Shown here piece after piece: positions 24,428-33,457 of a DNA stretch of 64,000 nt. How positions within the stretch are numbered: position 1 is the stretch's first letter; each line of letters opens with the position of its first letter. The position numbers and the translations under genes are program-made. The stretch is from GCA-2705445 sp002705445 (lineage in GTDB: Bacteria > Pseudomonadota > Gammaproteobacteria > Poriferisulfidales > GCA-002705445). The notes below the pieces were generated by a model. The model had not been told where the DNA came from and did not search any database. It saw only the letters and a list, made by a program, of their open reading frames with translations. The DNA is taken from the NCBI GenBank assembly GCA_045561235.1, contig JBJKYB010000002.1, positions 248,001 to 312,000 of the forward strand, given 5' to 3'.

Positions 24428-24667
24428 ATGAATAATTTTTTTCAAAGACTCAATAGATTCATGTATGTTTTAACATTGCTGTTATTTTTAATTCATCCAT
24501 TAAACATGGTTTACTATGTTTATGAAGGTCATTCACTATTTTGGCCTTTAAGTAAATTGCTTCCATATAGCAAAAATGAGATCGCGCTGGCATCTTTATT
24601 AATATTCCCATTATATTTAATTTTTAGATGGATAATTACGGGAAGATTTACAATCAAGCCTGCCTAA
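24428..24667 (+). CDS. Small inner-membrane protein, two segments
   Basis: A 79-residue protein starting MNNFFQRLNRFMYVLTLL, with hydrophobic segments at about 11-32 and 54-69 and a short basic tail. A TTG five codons upstream is in frame, but AGAGGA lies just before the ATG and favours this start. It is separated from the Sel1 protein by 57 bases and may share its transcript. Function unknown. Confidence 0.65.
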   Translation: MNNFFQRLNRFMYVLTLLLFLIHPLNMVYYVYEGHSLFWPLSKLLPYSKNEIALASLLIFPLYLIFRWIITGRFTIKPA

Positions 24668-24672
24668 TTTTT

Positions 24673-26358
24673 CTATTCAAATAGATCTGTTACAGCCCCT
24701 TTTGATGCTGAACTCACTGATGAAGCATATTTCGCTAAGATGCCCTTTTTATATTTTGTTTTAAACTGAGATAATCTTTTAATTCTTTCTTTAATTTCCT
24801 TTTTACTGATTTTTAAATCAATTATTTGCTTTTGCGCATCAATTATAATTTGATCTCCGTTTTTTATTATTGCAATTGGTCCTTGGTTTGCAGCTTCTGG
24901 CGAAACATGGCCAATAACAAATCCATGACTTCCACCAGAAAATCTTCCGTCTGTAATCAATGCAACATCTTTCCCCAAACCTTTACCCATAATTGCACTG
25001 GTTGGCCCTAACATTTCTCTCATTCCAGGACCACCTTTTGGTCCCTCGTACCTTATAACAACAACATGTCCTTTTTTTACTTTCCCATCTAAAATAGCTT
25101 TCATTGCAATTTCTTCAGAATTAAAAACTATTGCTTTCCCTTGAAATTTTAAACCCTCTTTACCAGAAATTTTGGCCACTGCGCCATCAGGAGCTAAGTT
25201 TCCATAAAGGATTACAAGATGACTATCTTTTTTTATTGGATCATTTAAAGGTTTAATAATTTTTTGTTTTGCTGGATATTTTTTTACTTTATTTAAATTT
25301 TCTTTTAATGTTTTTCCAGTTACAGTTAGACAATCTCCATAGAGCATCCCTGCATCCAACAACATTTTCATTAAAGGTTGAATACCTCCAATCTTAACTA
25401 ACTCAGACATCATATATTTTCCACTTGGTCTTAAATCTCCTAAAACAGGAACTTTCTTTCCAATTTTAGTAAAATCATCTAATTCCAACTTAACTCCAAT
25501 TGCATTTGCCATAGCTAATAAGTGCAAAACTGCATTTGTTGATCCGCCCAATGTAATTGTAACTGTAATTGCATTGATAAATGCTTTTCTAGTCATAATA
25601 TCTTTGGGTCTAATATTCTTTTCTAATAAATTCTTCATTGCTTTGCCAGAATTTATACAGTCTAAATTTTTATCTTTAGATATTGCGGCTTGAGAAGAAC
25701 TGCCTGGAAGACTCATCCCTAATGCTTCAACTGCTGATGCCATTGTATTGGCAGTATACATACCACCACATGATCCTGGTCCAGGGATTGCCTTTTCTTC
25801 AATACTTTTTAATTCCTTTTCAGAAATTTCTTTCTTTGCATATTGACCAACAGCTTCAAATACTGAAACAATATCAATTTTTTTATTCTTATATACTCCA
25901 GGCATAATTGTGCCGCCATAAATAAATAATGAAGGTCTATTTAGTCTTGCAAGACCTATTAAGCAGCCTGGCATATTTTTATCACATCCGCCGATTGCTA
26001 TTATTCCATCAAATCCCTCACATCCAGCAACAGTTTCAATTGAATCAGCGATTACCTCTCTTGAGACTAAGGAATATTTCATTCCTTCAGTTCCCATTGA
26101 GATTCCGTCAGATATTGTAATTGTATTAAATATAACTGGCTTAAGATTATTTCTTTTGATCCCGCTACTTACTGATTCTGCTAATTTATTTATGTGCGAA
26201 TTACAAGGTGTTACTTCACTCCATGTAGAAGCAATTCCAACTTGAGGTATTTCAAAGTCATTATCTTTAAAACCAACTCCTCTTAACATAGCTCTACTTG
26301 GAGCTCTATCAAAACCCTTTACTATTTCTTTAGAAAATCTTGTATTATTTTTTTTCAT
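24673..26358 (-). CDS. ilvD: Dihydroxy-acid dehydratase
   Basis: A 561-residue iron-sulfur dehydratase of isoleucine, valine and pantothenate synthesis. Cluster ligands are visible in GCDKNMPGC and PGSCGGMYTANTM, and the C-terminal TDGRFSGGSHGFVIGH is typical. The frame extends to 26391 inside the preceding ABC gene, but the ATG at 26358 (MKKNNTRFSKEIV) fits the family start. It then overlaps fbpC by 14 bases, an unusual pairing of an amino-acid gene with an iron transporter. The enzyme itself needs iron, so sharing a transcript with iron uptake would make sense. Confidence 0.95.
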   Translation of the reverse strand: MKKNNTRFSKEIVKGFDRAPSRAMLRGVGFKDNDFEIPQVGIASTWSEVTPCNSHINKLAESVSSGIKRNNLKPVIFNTITISDGISMGTEGMKYSLVSREVIADSIETVAGCEGFDGIIAIGGCDKNMPGCLIGLARLNRPSLFIYGGTIMPGVYKNKKIDIVSVFEAVGQYAKKEISEKELKSIEEKAIPGPGSCGGMYTANTMASAVEALGMSLPGSSSQAAISKDKNLDCINSGKAMKNLLEKNIRPKDIMTRKAFINAITVTITLGGSTNAVLHLLAMANAIGVKLELDDFTKIGKKVPVLGDLRPSGKYMMSELVKIGGIQPLMKMLLDAGMLYGDCLTVTGKTLKENLNKVKKYPAKQKIIKPLNDPIKKDSHLVILYGNLAPDGAVAKISGKEGLKFQGKAIVFNSEEIAMKAILDGKVKKGHVVVIRYEGPKGGPGMREMLGPTSAIMGKGLGKDVALITDGRFSGGSHGFVIGHVSPEAANQGPIAIIKNGDQIIIDAQKQIIDLKISKKEIKERIKRLSQFKTKYKKGILAKYASSVSSASKGAVTDLFE

Positions 26359-27406
26359 CTTTTTCAAATATAACGTAATGCTCCATATCAAGTTCTATTC
26401 CGATCGACTCGCCAATCGCATGATTATGATGACTTGGCGCATAACAAAGTAATGGATATTTTTCATTATATAATAATCTATATAAAAATTCCGCGCCTCG
26501 AAATTGTTTCTCCAATACTACTGCCTTTAAGTCACTTGAATCATTATGAATAATATCATCTGGTCTAATCAATATTTCTGCATTTGTATATTTTGATAAA
26601 TCATTTTTAATCTTGTTATCATCAAGAATTCCAAGTGGTATTTCAAAAGCTTCATTGTTTAATTTTTTTATCGGCATAAATACGCCAAATCCTATAAAAT
26701 CGGCAACAAATTTGTTGTTTGGCTTGTGATAAATATCATAAGGATTTCCTACTTGCTGAATTTCTCCATCGTTTATGATTGCAATTTTATCAGCTATATT
26801 AAAGGCTTCATATTGATCATGTGTGACGATTATTGAAGTCATTTTTAATTGTTTAAGTAAATCGCGAACATCAGATACTAAATCTTCTTTAATTTCTGCG
26901 TCAATATTGGAAAACGGTTCGTCCATTAATAAAATATCAGGTGATGGCGCTAATGCTCTGGCTAAAGCAACTCTCTGTTGTTCTCCGCCTGATAATTCGT
27001 GAGGATATTTATTTTTACACTGGTTTAAGTCTACTAAATCCAAAAGATAATCTACTCGATCACTTTTTTCTTCTTTTGATAAATCCTTTAGCCCAAATGC
27101 AATATTTGAACTTACATCCATATTTGGGAAAAGTGCATAGTCTTGAAAGACCATTCCCATGCTTCTACTCGCAATTGGCATATTCTCTAAATTATTAGAT
27201 ATACAAACTCCGTCTTTTAAAATTGAGCCTGAGTTAATTGTTTCAAATCCAGCTATAGCTCTTAATAACGTCGTTTTTCCACATCCACTTGGTCCAAGCA
27301 GGCATCCAATTTCTGTATCATTAATTTCTAAATCTATATTTGAAAGCACATTCTTCTTTTCTTCAAACGCTACAGATAAATTTGAGATGACGAGTTTTGT
27401 ATTCAT
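26345..27406 (-). CDS. fbpC: Ferric iron ABC transporter, ATP-binding protein
   Basis: A 353-residue ABC ATPase. Walker A is GPSGCGKTT (about residue 38), the signature is LSGGEQQR, Walker B is ILLMDEPFSNID, and the switch histidine is in IIVTHDQYEA. The C-terminal ~110 residues form the OB-like regulatory domain found in FbpC/CysA/PotA-type proteins. It follows the permease gene by 34 bases and belongs with the iron-binding protein encoded further upstream. Confidence 0.9.
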   Translation of the reverse strand: MNTKLVISNLSVAFEEKKNVLSNIDLEINDTEIGCLLGPSGCGKTTLLRAIAGFETINSGSILKDGVCISNNLENMPIASRSMGMVFQDYALFPNMDVSSNIAFGLKDLSKEEKSDRVDYLLDLVDLNQCKNKYPHELSGGEQQRVALARALAPSPDILLMDEPFSNIDAEIKEDLVSDVRDLLKQLKMTSIIVTHDQYEAFNIADKIAIINDGEIQQVGNPYDIYHKPNNKFVADFIGFGVFMPIKKLNNEAFEIPLGILDDNKIKNDLSKYTNAEILIRPDDIIHNDSSDLKAVVLEKQFRGAEFLYRLLYNEKYPLLCYAPSHHNHAIGESIGIELDMEHYVIFEKDEKK

Positions 27407-27440
27407 ATTGGAAAATTATACCTTAATTATTTTAAAGAAA

Positions 27441-29012
27441 TTATACCTTATTTCTTTTTCCCAATATATTTTTTGTAATTAATATAACCGGAATAATTCC
27501 GGCTATAACAATCATTATTGCAGAGCTTGATGCATCAGCAATTCTTTCATCAGATGCCAACTCAAATGCTTTTATAGATAAAGTATTAAAATTAAACGGT
27601 CTTAGAATTGTAGTTATAGGTAACTCTTTCATGATATCAATGAAAACAACTAGAAAACTGATTAATAAAGGTGTTTTTAACATATGAAAATGAATTTTAA
27701 AAAACATTGAGACATTATTTGCACCAAGTGATTTAGCGGCTTCATCAGTTGCTAAGCTTACAGAATCAAGTCCTGCTTTTATGGTTCTAGAGGACACTGT
27801 TAAGAATCTTATACAGTATGCAAATATTAGAATAAAAAGTGTGCCGCTTAAAAATAGACCAATTGAGATATTAAATTTCTCTATAAAGATTTGGTTAATA
27901 AAATTATCAAAAGTCGAAAGAGGAATCATCACAGCTATAGCTATAACTGGTCCAGGGATTGCATATCCAAGTGTAATAACTTGCATAAATTTATTAGTTA
28001 TACTTTTTGGTCTAAGCCTCTTTACATAAGTAACTAATATTGAAATTAAAGAAATTATTACAGCTGATACTAATGCTAGAAATAATGTACTTCTAACGGT
28101 TTTAAAAAAACTAGCATCTAGAATTTCATTTGAGATAAAGATTGACCAATATGATAATTGGATGAAAGGAATAATAAATCCAAATAATAAAGGTAAAATA
28201 CATATTAAAATTATCATAAAATTATTTTTTTTTGATGTTTTTTTATAATTTAATATTGATTGCGTTTTAATATTTTCTGAATAGCGAATTTTTTTTCTTG
28301 AGTTTTGTTCTAAAAAAACAAAAATAAAAACAATGCTTAGAAATAAAGTTGCCATTTGAGTTGCGGTTATAGTATCGTTCATTCCAAACCATGTTCTAAA
28401 AATTCCCGTTGTAAATGTGGGAATACCCAAAAAAGTAACCGTACCAAAGTCTGCAAGGGCCTCCATGGCAGCTAAAGTAACTCCTAAAATTATTGCGGGT
28501 CTAGCCATTGGAATAGAAATTTTTAAAAAAATATTTAACTGTGATGAACCAAGTATTTGAGCATTTTCATAAAGTTCTTTTGACTGTTCTATAAATGCGC
28601 CTCTTGCTAATATATATACATAAGGATACACAACCAAAGAAATCATAACGATCCCACCAAAAAGATTTCTTATATCTGGCAAAAAACTATAATTATCAAT
28701 GATACCTACATATGTTATTGCAATAATATAAGCTGGCATAGCAAGTGGCATTAATAAAAGCCATGAAATTATTTTTCTAAATGGGAAATCATAAATAGAT
28801 GTCAGCCATGCAGTTACTGTTCCTAATATAAAAGAAAAAAAACCTACGCCGATTGCAAGAGATAGAGAATTTATGAAGTAATCCATTAATACATTATCAA
28901 TAATGTGATGCCAATTTTCACTAAAAGGGAAAAAAACCGATGATCCCAAATATACAAATGGGATCATAAAAAATAATGCAATTACAATTGCTAATCTTTC
29001 TAAATTTAAAAT
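27441..29012 (-). CDS. fbpB: Ferric iron ABC transporter, fused permease
   Basis: A membrane protein of about 510-523 residues with some twelve hydrophobic segments. It has two binding-protein-dependent transport domains, as in FbpB/SfuB, with two EAA-type loops (NAQILGSSQLNIFLKI and EAAKSLGANNVSMFFKI). The first ATG (28967) would cut into the first membrane helix. The open frame continues upstream to an ATT at 29012 preceded by AGGGGA at suitable distance, which restores that helix. I give this longer form, but a non-standard ATT start is inference. The core gene from 28967 is secure. Confidence 0.85.
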   Translation of the reverse strand: MLNLERLAIVIALFFMIPFVYLGSSVFFPFSENWHHIIDNVLMDYFINSLSLAIGVGFFSFILGTVTAWLTSIYDFPFRKIISWLLLMPLAMPAYIIAITYVGIIDNYSFLPDIRNLFGGIVMISLVVYPYVYILARGAFIEQSKELYENAQILGSSQLNIFLKISIPMARPAIILGVTLAAMEALADFGTVTFLGIPTFTTGIFRTWFGMNDTITATQMATLFLSIVFIFVFLEQNSRKKIRYSENIKTQSILNYKKTSKKNNFMIILICILPLLFGFIIPFIQLSYWSIFISNEILDASFFKTVRSTLFLALVSAVIISLISILVTYVKRLRPKSITNKFMQVITLGYAIPGPVIAIAVMIPLSTFDNFINQIFIEKFNISIGLFLSGTLFILIFAYCIRFLTVSSRTIKAGLDSVSLATDEAAKSLGANNVSMFFKIHFHMLKTPLLISFLVVFIDIMKELPITTILRPFNFNTLSIKAFELASDERIADASSSAIMIVIAGIIPVILITKNILGKRNKV

Positions 29013-29027
29013 TGAATTTCCCCTAGT

Positions 29028-30092
29028 TTATTGCCAACCAACTCTGTCCATTAATTTTACAGCATTTGGATTGAGGTCGCCTAACTTATTTAGTGCAGCT
29101 TCATCTAACTTTATATTACCCCAGCTACTTAATATTTGACTAACCTCAGCATCTTTAATTACTGGATATTCATTATTTGTTTTTGCATACCATTCTTGTG
29201 CGTCTTTATCTAACATAAATGAAATAAGTTCTTTTGCATTTTCGTAGTTTTTGGCATATTTTGGAATTGCAACTCCACTAATATTTACGTGTGCACCTAT
29301 ATTACTTTGATTTAAAAATATAACCTCGGTTTCATTTGCTGCTTTCTTTTTATCGGGTTCTTTAGAACTTAACATTAATAGATGATAGTAATGGTTAACT
29401 ATGGCAATATCACATTCGCCCTTAGAGACTGCAGAAATTTGAGCTCTATCATTGCCAGATGGTTTTCTAGCAAAGTTTTTGACTATATCTTGAACAATAC
29501 TTTCGGCTTTTTGTTCACCGTAATTTGCAATAAGAGAAGCTACGAGAGATTGATTGTAAATATTATTTGAAGATCGTACACAAATTCTATTTTTCCATTG
29601 ACTCTTGGCCAAATCTTCAAAATTATTAAGGTTATTCTTGTCTTTCATGTTCTTTGAGACAACGACTGTTCTAATTCTTTTAGATATACCAACCCATTCA
29701 CGATCTTTATCTATATAATATGGTGGAACTTTTTTTAGTATTGTAAAACTATCAATTTTTTGAAGTAAACCCATTTTTTTTGCTCTGTCTAATCGCCCAA
29801 CATCTACTGTGATAAATAAATCTGCAGGTGAACTTTCTCCTTCTGATTCAATACGTTTTATTAATGCATCAGATTTCGCTGTAATTAAGTTTACTTGAAT
29901 ACCAGTCTCGCTTTGAAAACGATCAAGCATCGGTTCTATTAATTTACCTTTCCTGCCAGAGTAAACATTGACTTCATCATCAGTGTGGCTTCCACCAGAA
30001 TGACTAAAGCTATTAGTTGAGAAAAGAATGCTAAATGATATTAAAATCGCTCCGAAAGCTTTATTATTCTTAAAAAAACGTGTATTTTGCAT
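29028..30092 (-). CDS. fbpA: Ferric iron ABC transporter, periplasmic binding protein
   Basis: A 354-residue exported protein. The signal peptide is about residues 1-30 (KAFGAILISFSILF), followed by a His/Ser stretch (SHSGGSH) and the mature start VNVYSGRKG typical of FbpA/FutA. Paired tyrosines for iron binding are likely in NHYYHLL. An in-frame ATG at 30167 is less likely: AAGGAAA lies before the ATG at 30092. It is the first gene of the fbpABC-ilvD run and lies just downstream of a Fur-like box. Confidence 0.92.
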   Translation of the reverse strand: MQNTRFFKNNKAFGAILISFSILFSTNSFSHSGGSHTDDEVNVYSGRKGKLIEPMLDRFQSETGIQVNLITAKSDALIKRIESEGESSPADLFITVDVGRLDRAKKMGLLQKIDSFTILKKVPPYYIDKDREWVGISKRIRTVVVSKNMKDKNNLNNFEDLAKSQWKNRICVRSSNNIYNQSLVASLIANYGEQKAESIVQDIVKNFARKPSGNDRAQISAVSKGECDIAIVNHYYHLLMLSSKEPDKKKAANETEVIFLNQSNIGAHVNISGVAIPKYAKNYENAKELISFMLDKDAQEWYAKTNNEYPVIKDAEVSQILSSWGNIKLDEAALNKLGDLNPNAVKLMDRVGWQ

Positions 30093-30139
30093 ATATATTT
30101 TCCTTAATTTATATAGTTTAGGTTGTTTTTTATGATAAA

Positions 30140-30154
30140 TGATAATATTTCTCA
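30140..30154. promoter_or_regulatory. Fur-like box upstream of fbpA
   Basis: TGATAATATTTCTCA matches the 7-1-7 Fur consensus (TGATAAT, one base, ATTATCA) at 12 of 14 positions by my count. A second overlapping TGATAAA lies at 30133-30139, as in tandem Fur sites. It is 48 bases upstream of the fbpA start and overlaps a possible -10 (TATCAT on the minus strand). Iron repression of fbpABC, and perhaps of ilvD downstream, would follow. Confidence 0.55.
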
Positions 30155-30171
30155 TTTGCATATGCAAATGA
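30152..30171. promoter_or_regulatory. 20-base perfect palindrome between fbpA and ilvE
   Basis: TCATTTGCATATGCAAATGA is a perfect 20-base inverted repeat centred at 30161/30162. The flanks extend the symmetry with one base missing on the right (ATAATATTT on the left, AAATATTAT on the right). It lies 27 bases before the ilvE ATG and overlaps the Fur-like box by three bases. It may be an operator for either divergent gene. Confidence 0.5.
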
Positions 30172-30198
30172 AAATATTATATCAATGGAGTAGTTATT

Positions 30199-31122
30199 AT
30201 GTCGATGTCTGATAGAGACGGTTTTATATGGTTAGATGGTGATTTGGTTCCATGGCGTGAGGCAAAAGTTCATGTTTTAACACATACTCTTCATTATGGT
30301 ATGGGTGCATTCGAGGGCGTTCGAGCTTATAAAACAGATAAAGGCACCGGCATTTTTAGATTAGAAGATCATACTAAGAGATTGATTAACTCTACAAAAA
30401 TACTTGGTATGAAAATCCCTTACTCTCAAAAAGAAATTGAAGATGCCCAAAAGCTAGTTGTTAAAGAAAATAATCTAAAATCTGGTTATATAAGACCTAT
30501 GTGTTTTTATGGTTCTGAAGGAATGGGATTGCGTGCTGACAACTTACAAGAACATCTAATGGTTGCAGCTTGGGAATGGGGATCATATTTTAGTGACGAT
30601 AATCTTAAAAATGGAATTAGAATTAAAACCTCTTCGTATACAAGACATCATGTTAATGCAACAATGTGTAAAGCTAAAGCAAATGGAAATTATATTAATT
30701 CCATGCTTGCTCTTCAAGAAGCACTCAACTGCGGTTACGACGAAGCACTACTTTTAGATGTTAACGGCTATGTTGCAGAAGGAAGTGGGGAGAATGTATT
30801 TATTGTAAATAATGAAACTATCTATACTCCCGAAGTTAATTCGGCTCTTGATGGTATAACAAGAAGAACAGTTATGAAGATAGCTGAAGATGAAGGAATA
30901 AATATTCAGGTTAAAAATATTACAAGAGATGAAATATATATTTCAGATGAAGCTTTTTTCACTGGCACAGCTGCTGAAGTAACTCCTATTAGAGAATTAG
31001 ATGACAGGTCAATTGGCAATGGATCAAGAGGTCCAATTACACAAATTCTACAAAAAAAATTCTTTGACATTGTTAATGGAAAATCAGAAAAATATAGTGA
31101 TTGGTTAACAATCATAAAATAA
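30199..31122 (+). CDS. ilvE: Branched-chain amino acid aminotransferase
   Basis: A 307-residue class IV PLP aminotransferase. It has the family start GFIWLDGDLVPWREAKVHVLTHTLHYG, the PLP lysine in CKAKANGNYINS at about residue 160, and EGSGENVFIV. It catalyses the last step of leucine, isoleucine and valine synthesis. GGAG lies about ten bases before the ATG. It is transcribed divergently from the fbp genes. Confidence 0.95.
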   Translation: MSMSDRDGFIWLDGDLVPWREAKVHVLTHTLHYGMGAFEGVRAYKTDKGTGIFRLEDHTKRLINSTKILGMKIPYSQKEIEDAQKLVVKENNLKSGYIRPMCFYGSEGMGLRADNLQEHLMVAAWEWGSYFSDDNLKNGIRIKTSSYTRHHVNATMCKAKANGNYINSMLALQEALNCGYDEALLLDVNGYVAEGSGENVFIVNNETIYTPEVNSALDGITRRTVMKIAEDEGINIQVKNITRDEIYISDEAFFTGTAAEVTPIRELDDRSIGNGSRGPITQILQKKFFDIVNGKSEKYSDWLTIIK

Positions 31123-31174
31123 AGTATGTTTTTAAAAAAGATGAAAAAATCTCAGGTACATTATTAATTAAGTG

Positions 31175-31972
31175 ATGTTAGTTTCAGTAATCATTACAAC
31201 TTATAATAGTCCAAATTTTCTTGAACAATGTCTTAACTCTTTTCTTACTCAAAAAGATAAAAACTTTGAAATAATTGTTGCAGATGATGGATCAACAAAA
31301 GATACTGAAAAATTAATAAAACAGTATGAAAATAAACTTAAAATTAGCCATGTATGGCACAATGATGATGGATTTCGTGCTGCTAAAATTAGGAACGAAG
31401 CTGTAAAAATTTCTACTGGTAATTATCTCGTTTTCATAGATGGCGATTGTATAACTTTTGATGATTTTATAGAAAATCATAAAAAAATTGCTGAGAATGG
31501 GTACTTTGCAAGAGGTAATAGAGCCATGTTATCTCAAACATTTTCAAAAAAAATAATAAATGAAAAAATTAATATTAATTTGATTAGTAAAATGAAACTA
31601 ATCAAATTAAGAATTTTTAAGGACATGAACAGGATATTACCTATCCTAAGGATAATTAATTATCCTTTTCGAAAAATAAAAAAAACAAAATGGGAAGGAG
31701 CAAAAACCTGTAACTTAGGCATGTGGAAAAGTGACTTTATAAATATAAATGGTTACGATGAATCATATATTGGATGGGGGCGAGAAGATTCTGATTTAGT
31801 TGTAAGACTTATTAATAGTAATATATTCAGAAAAGAGGCTATCTTTTCAACAGGCGTCTTACATTTAAAACATGAAATTAATAGTAGAGAAAATTTTTCT
31901 AAGAATGATAAACTGCTGAGAGAAACCATTAATAAAAAGAAAACATATATCAAAAATGGATATACAAAATAA
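31175..31972 (+). CDS. Family 2 glycosyltransferase, probably LPS core
   Basis: A 265-residue GT-A glycosyltransferase. The N-terminus is SVIITTYNSPNFLEQCL, the nucleotide-sugar Asp motifs are VADDGS and FIDGDC, and a C-terminal galactosyltransferase-like segment has GYDESYIGWGREDSDL. A GTG directly before the ATG could also be the start. Its stop overlaps the hldE ATG (TAATG). The context suggests it adds a sugar to the LPS inner core in the cytoplasm; the donor and acceptor are unknown. Confidence 0.85.
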   Translation: MLVSVIITTYNSPNFLEQCLNSFLTQKDKNFEIIVADDGSTKDTEKLIKQYENKLKISHVWHNDDGFRAAKIRNEAVKISTGNYLVFIDGDCITFDDFIENHKKIAENGYFARGNRAMLSQTFSKKIINEKININLISKMKLIKLRIFKDMNRILPILRIINYPFRKIKKTKWEGAKTCNLGMWKSDFININGYDESYIGWGREDSDLVVRLINSNIFRKEAIFSTGVLHLKHEINSRENFSKNDKLLRETINKKKTYIKNGYTK

Positions 31973-33453
31973 TGAGTTTATTTAAAAAATCAAAAATTTT
32001 AGTTATTGGTGACGCAATGCTAGATAAATATTCATTTGGAACTATAAATCGCATATCCCCAGAAGCGCCAGTTCCTGTTTTAAAGATTAAAGAAGAAATT
32101 ATGAAACCAGGAGGTGCTGCAAATGTCGCAGCAAATGTAAGATCACTTGGCATTGAAACAAATCTTATTACAAATATAGGAAAAGATATTAATGGAAAAA
32201 TTTTAACTAAGTTGATTAAATCGCAAAAAATTAATCTTATATTAAACTCTCTTGAAAACTTTAAAACCACTGTTAAGACAAGAGTTATAAGTCAAAATCA
32301 ACAGCTAATTCGTATTGATGACGATTCAATCAATAATTTAAAAAATAAAAATACATTTACAAAAAGCACAGAAAAGCTCATTAAAAATTCAGATGCAATA
32401 ATAATTTCAGATTATAATAAAGGCTCAATTAGAAATATTTCAAATTTAATTAATATAGCAAATAAAAATAATAAACCAATTTTCATTGATCCTAAAGGTG
32501 ATGATTTTAGCCATTATAAAGGTGCTTTTGCAATTACCCCAAATCTTAAAGAATTTGTAAATATTGTAGGATACTGTAAAAATCATAAAGAAATAATTTC
32601 AAAAGCTAAATCATTATCAAAAAAATTAAGTATTAATTATATATTAATAACTTTAGGATCTGATGGAATGATTTTAGTAGGAAAAAGTATTCCATCAAAA
32701 CATATTAAAGCCACTTCTTCAAAAGAAGTCTTTGATGTTACAGGTGCAGGTGATACTGTCATAGCAGTTCTTTGCAGCACTTATATTTCGTCTCAAAAGA
32801 AGGATATGCATTTTGCATCAATTGTGGCAAATATCGCAGCTGGAGAAGTTATAAAAAAACTTGGTGCGCAAAGTATTAATGCAGAAGAACTCACAAATAA
32901 AGTATATGAAGAAGTTGATGATAAAGAAATTGAAGATGAATTCTATAAGATATTTGAAGAACTATATGAGCATAATAAAATAATTAAAAATGATAGTGAG
33001 CTGAACTATATAATTAAACTTGTAAGAAAACTTGGCCTAACTATTGGTTTTACAAATGGATGTTTTGATATTTTACATAGAGGTCATACAAAGTATTTAG
33101 ATGATGCAAGGAATTCTGTTGATTTTCTTTTTATTGGTATAAACGATGACTCTTCTGTAAAAAATTTAAAAGGAAATAAGAGACCAATAAATAATATTAA
33201 GGATAGAATCGAAATGCTAAGAAGAGCGACTTTAGATGAAGCTTTTATTATAAAATTTAGTACATCAACACCTATAAGCTTAATCAAAAAAATAAAACCA
33301 GATATTTTAATGAAAGGCGGGGATTATAAAGCAAATGAAATTGTTGGAAGCGATTTTGTAAAAAAAAATAAAGGAAAAGTAAAGATTATTCCCCTTTTAA
33401 AGGGCTTTTCTTCATCAAAAATTATAGAAAAAATAATTAAATCTTCAGATTAG
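31972..33453 (+). CDS. hldE: Bifunctional heptose-7-phosphate kinase / heptose-1-phosphate adenylyltransferase
   Basis: A 493-residue two-domain enzyme of ADP-heptose synthesis. The N-terminal ribokinase-like domain (about 1-310) has GGAANVAANVRSLG and the catalytic DVTGAGDTV. The C-terminal nucleotidyltransferase domain (about 355-490) has TNGCFDILHRGHTKYL. Length is normal. It is coupled to the upstream glycosyltransferase and followed four bases later by waaF. Confidence 0.96.
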   Translation: MSLFKKSKILVIGDAMLDKYSFGTINRISPEAPVPVLKIKEEIMKPGGAANVAANVRSLGIETNLITNIGKDINGKILTKLIKSQKINLILNSLENFKTTVKTRVISQNQQLIRIDDDSINNLKNKNTFTKSTEKLIKNSDAIIISDYNKGSIRNISNLINIANKNNKPIFIDPKGDDFSHYKGAFAITPNLKEFVNIVGYCKNHKEIISKAKSLSKKLSINYILITLGSDGMILVGKSIPSKHIKATSSKEVFDVTGAGDTVIAVLCSTYISSQKKDMHFASIVANIAAGEVIKKLGAQSINAEELTNKVYEEVDDKEIEDEFYKIFEELYEHNKIIKNDSELNYIIKLVRKLGLTIGFTNGCFDILHRGHTKYLDDARNSVDFLFIGINDDSSVKNLKGNKRPINNIKDRIEMLRRATLDEAFIIKFSTSTPISLIKKIKPDILMKGGDYKANEIVGSDFVKKNKGKVKIIPLLKGFSSSKIIEKIIKSSD

Positions 33454-33457
33454 ATTT

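Noticed and set aside
33394..33412. Terminator-like CCCTTTTAAAGGG followed by CTTTT
   Set aside because: It lies inside the hldE coding region before its last domain end and has no free loop of normal size.
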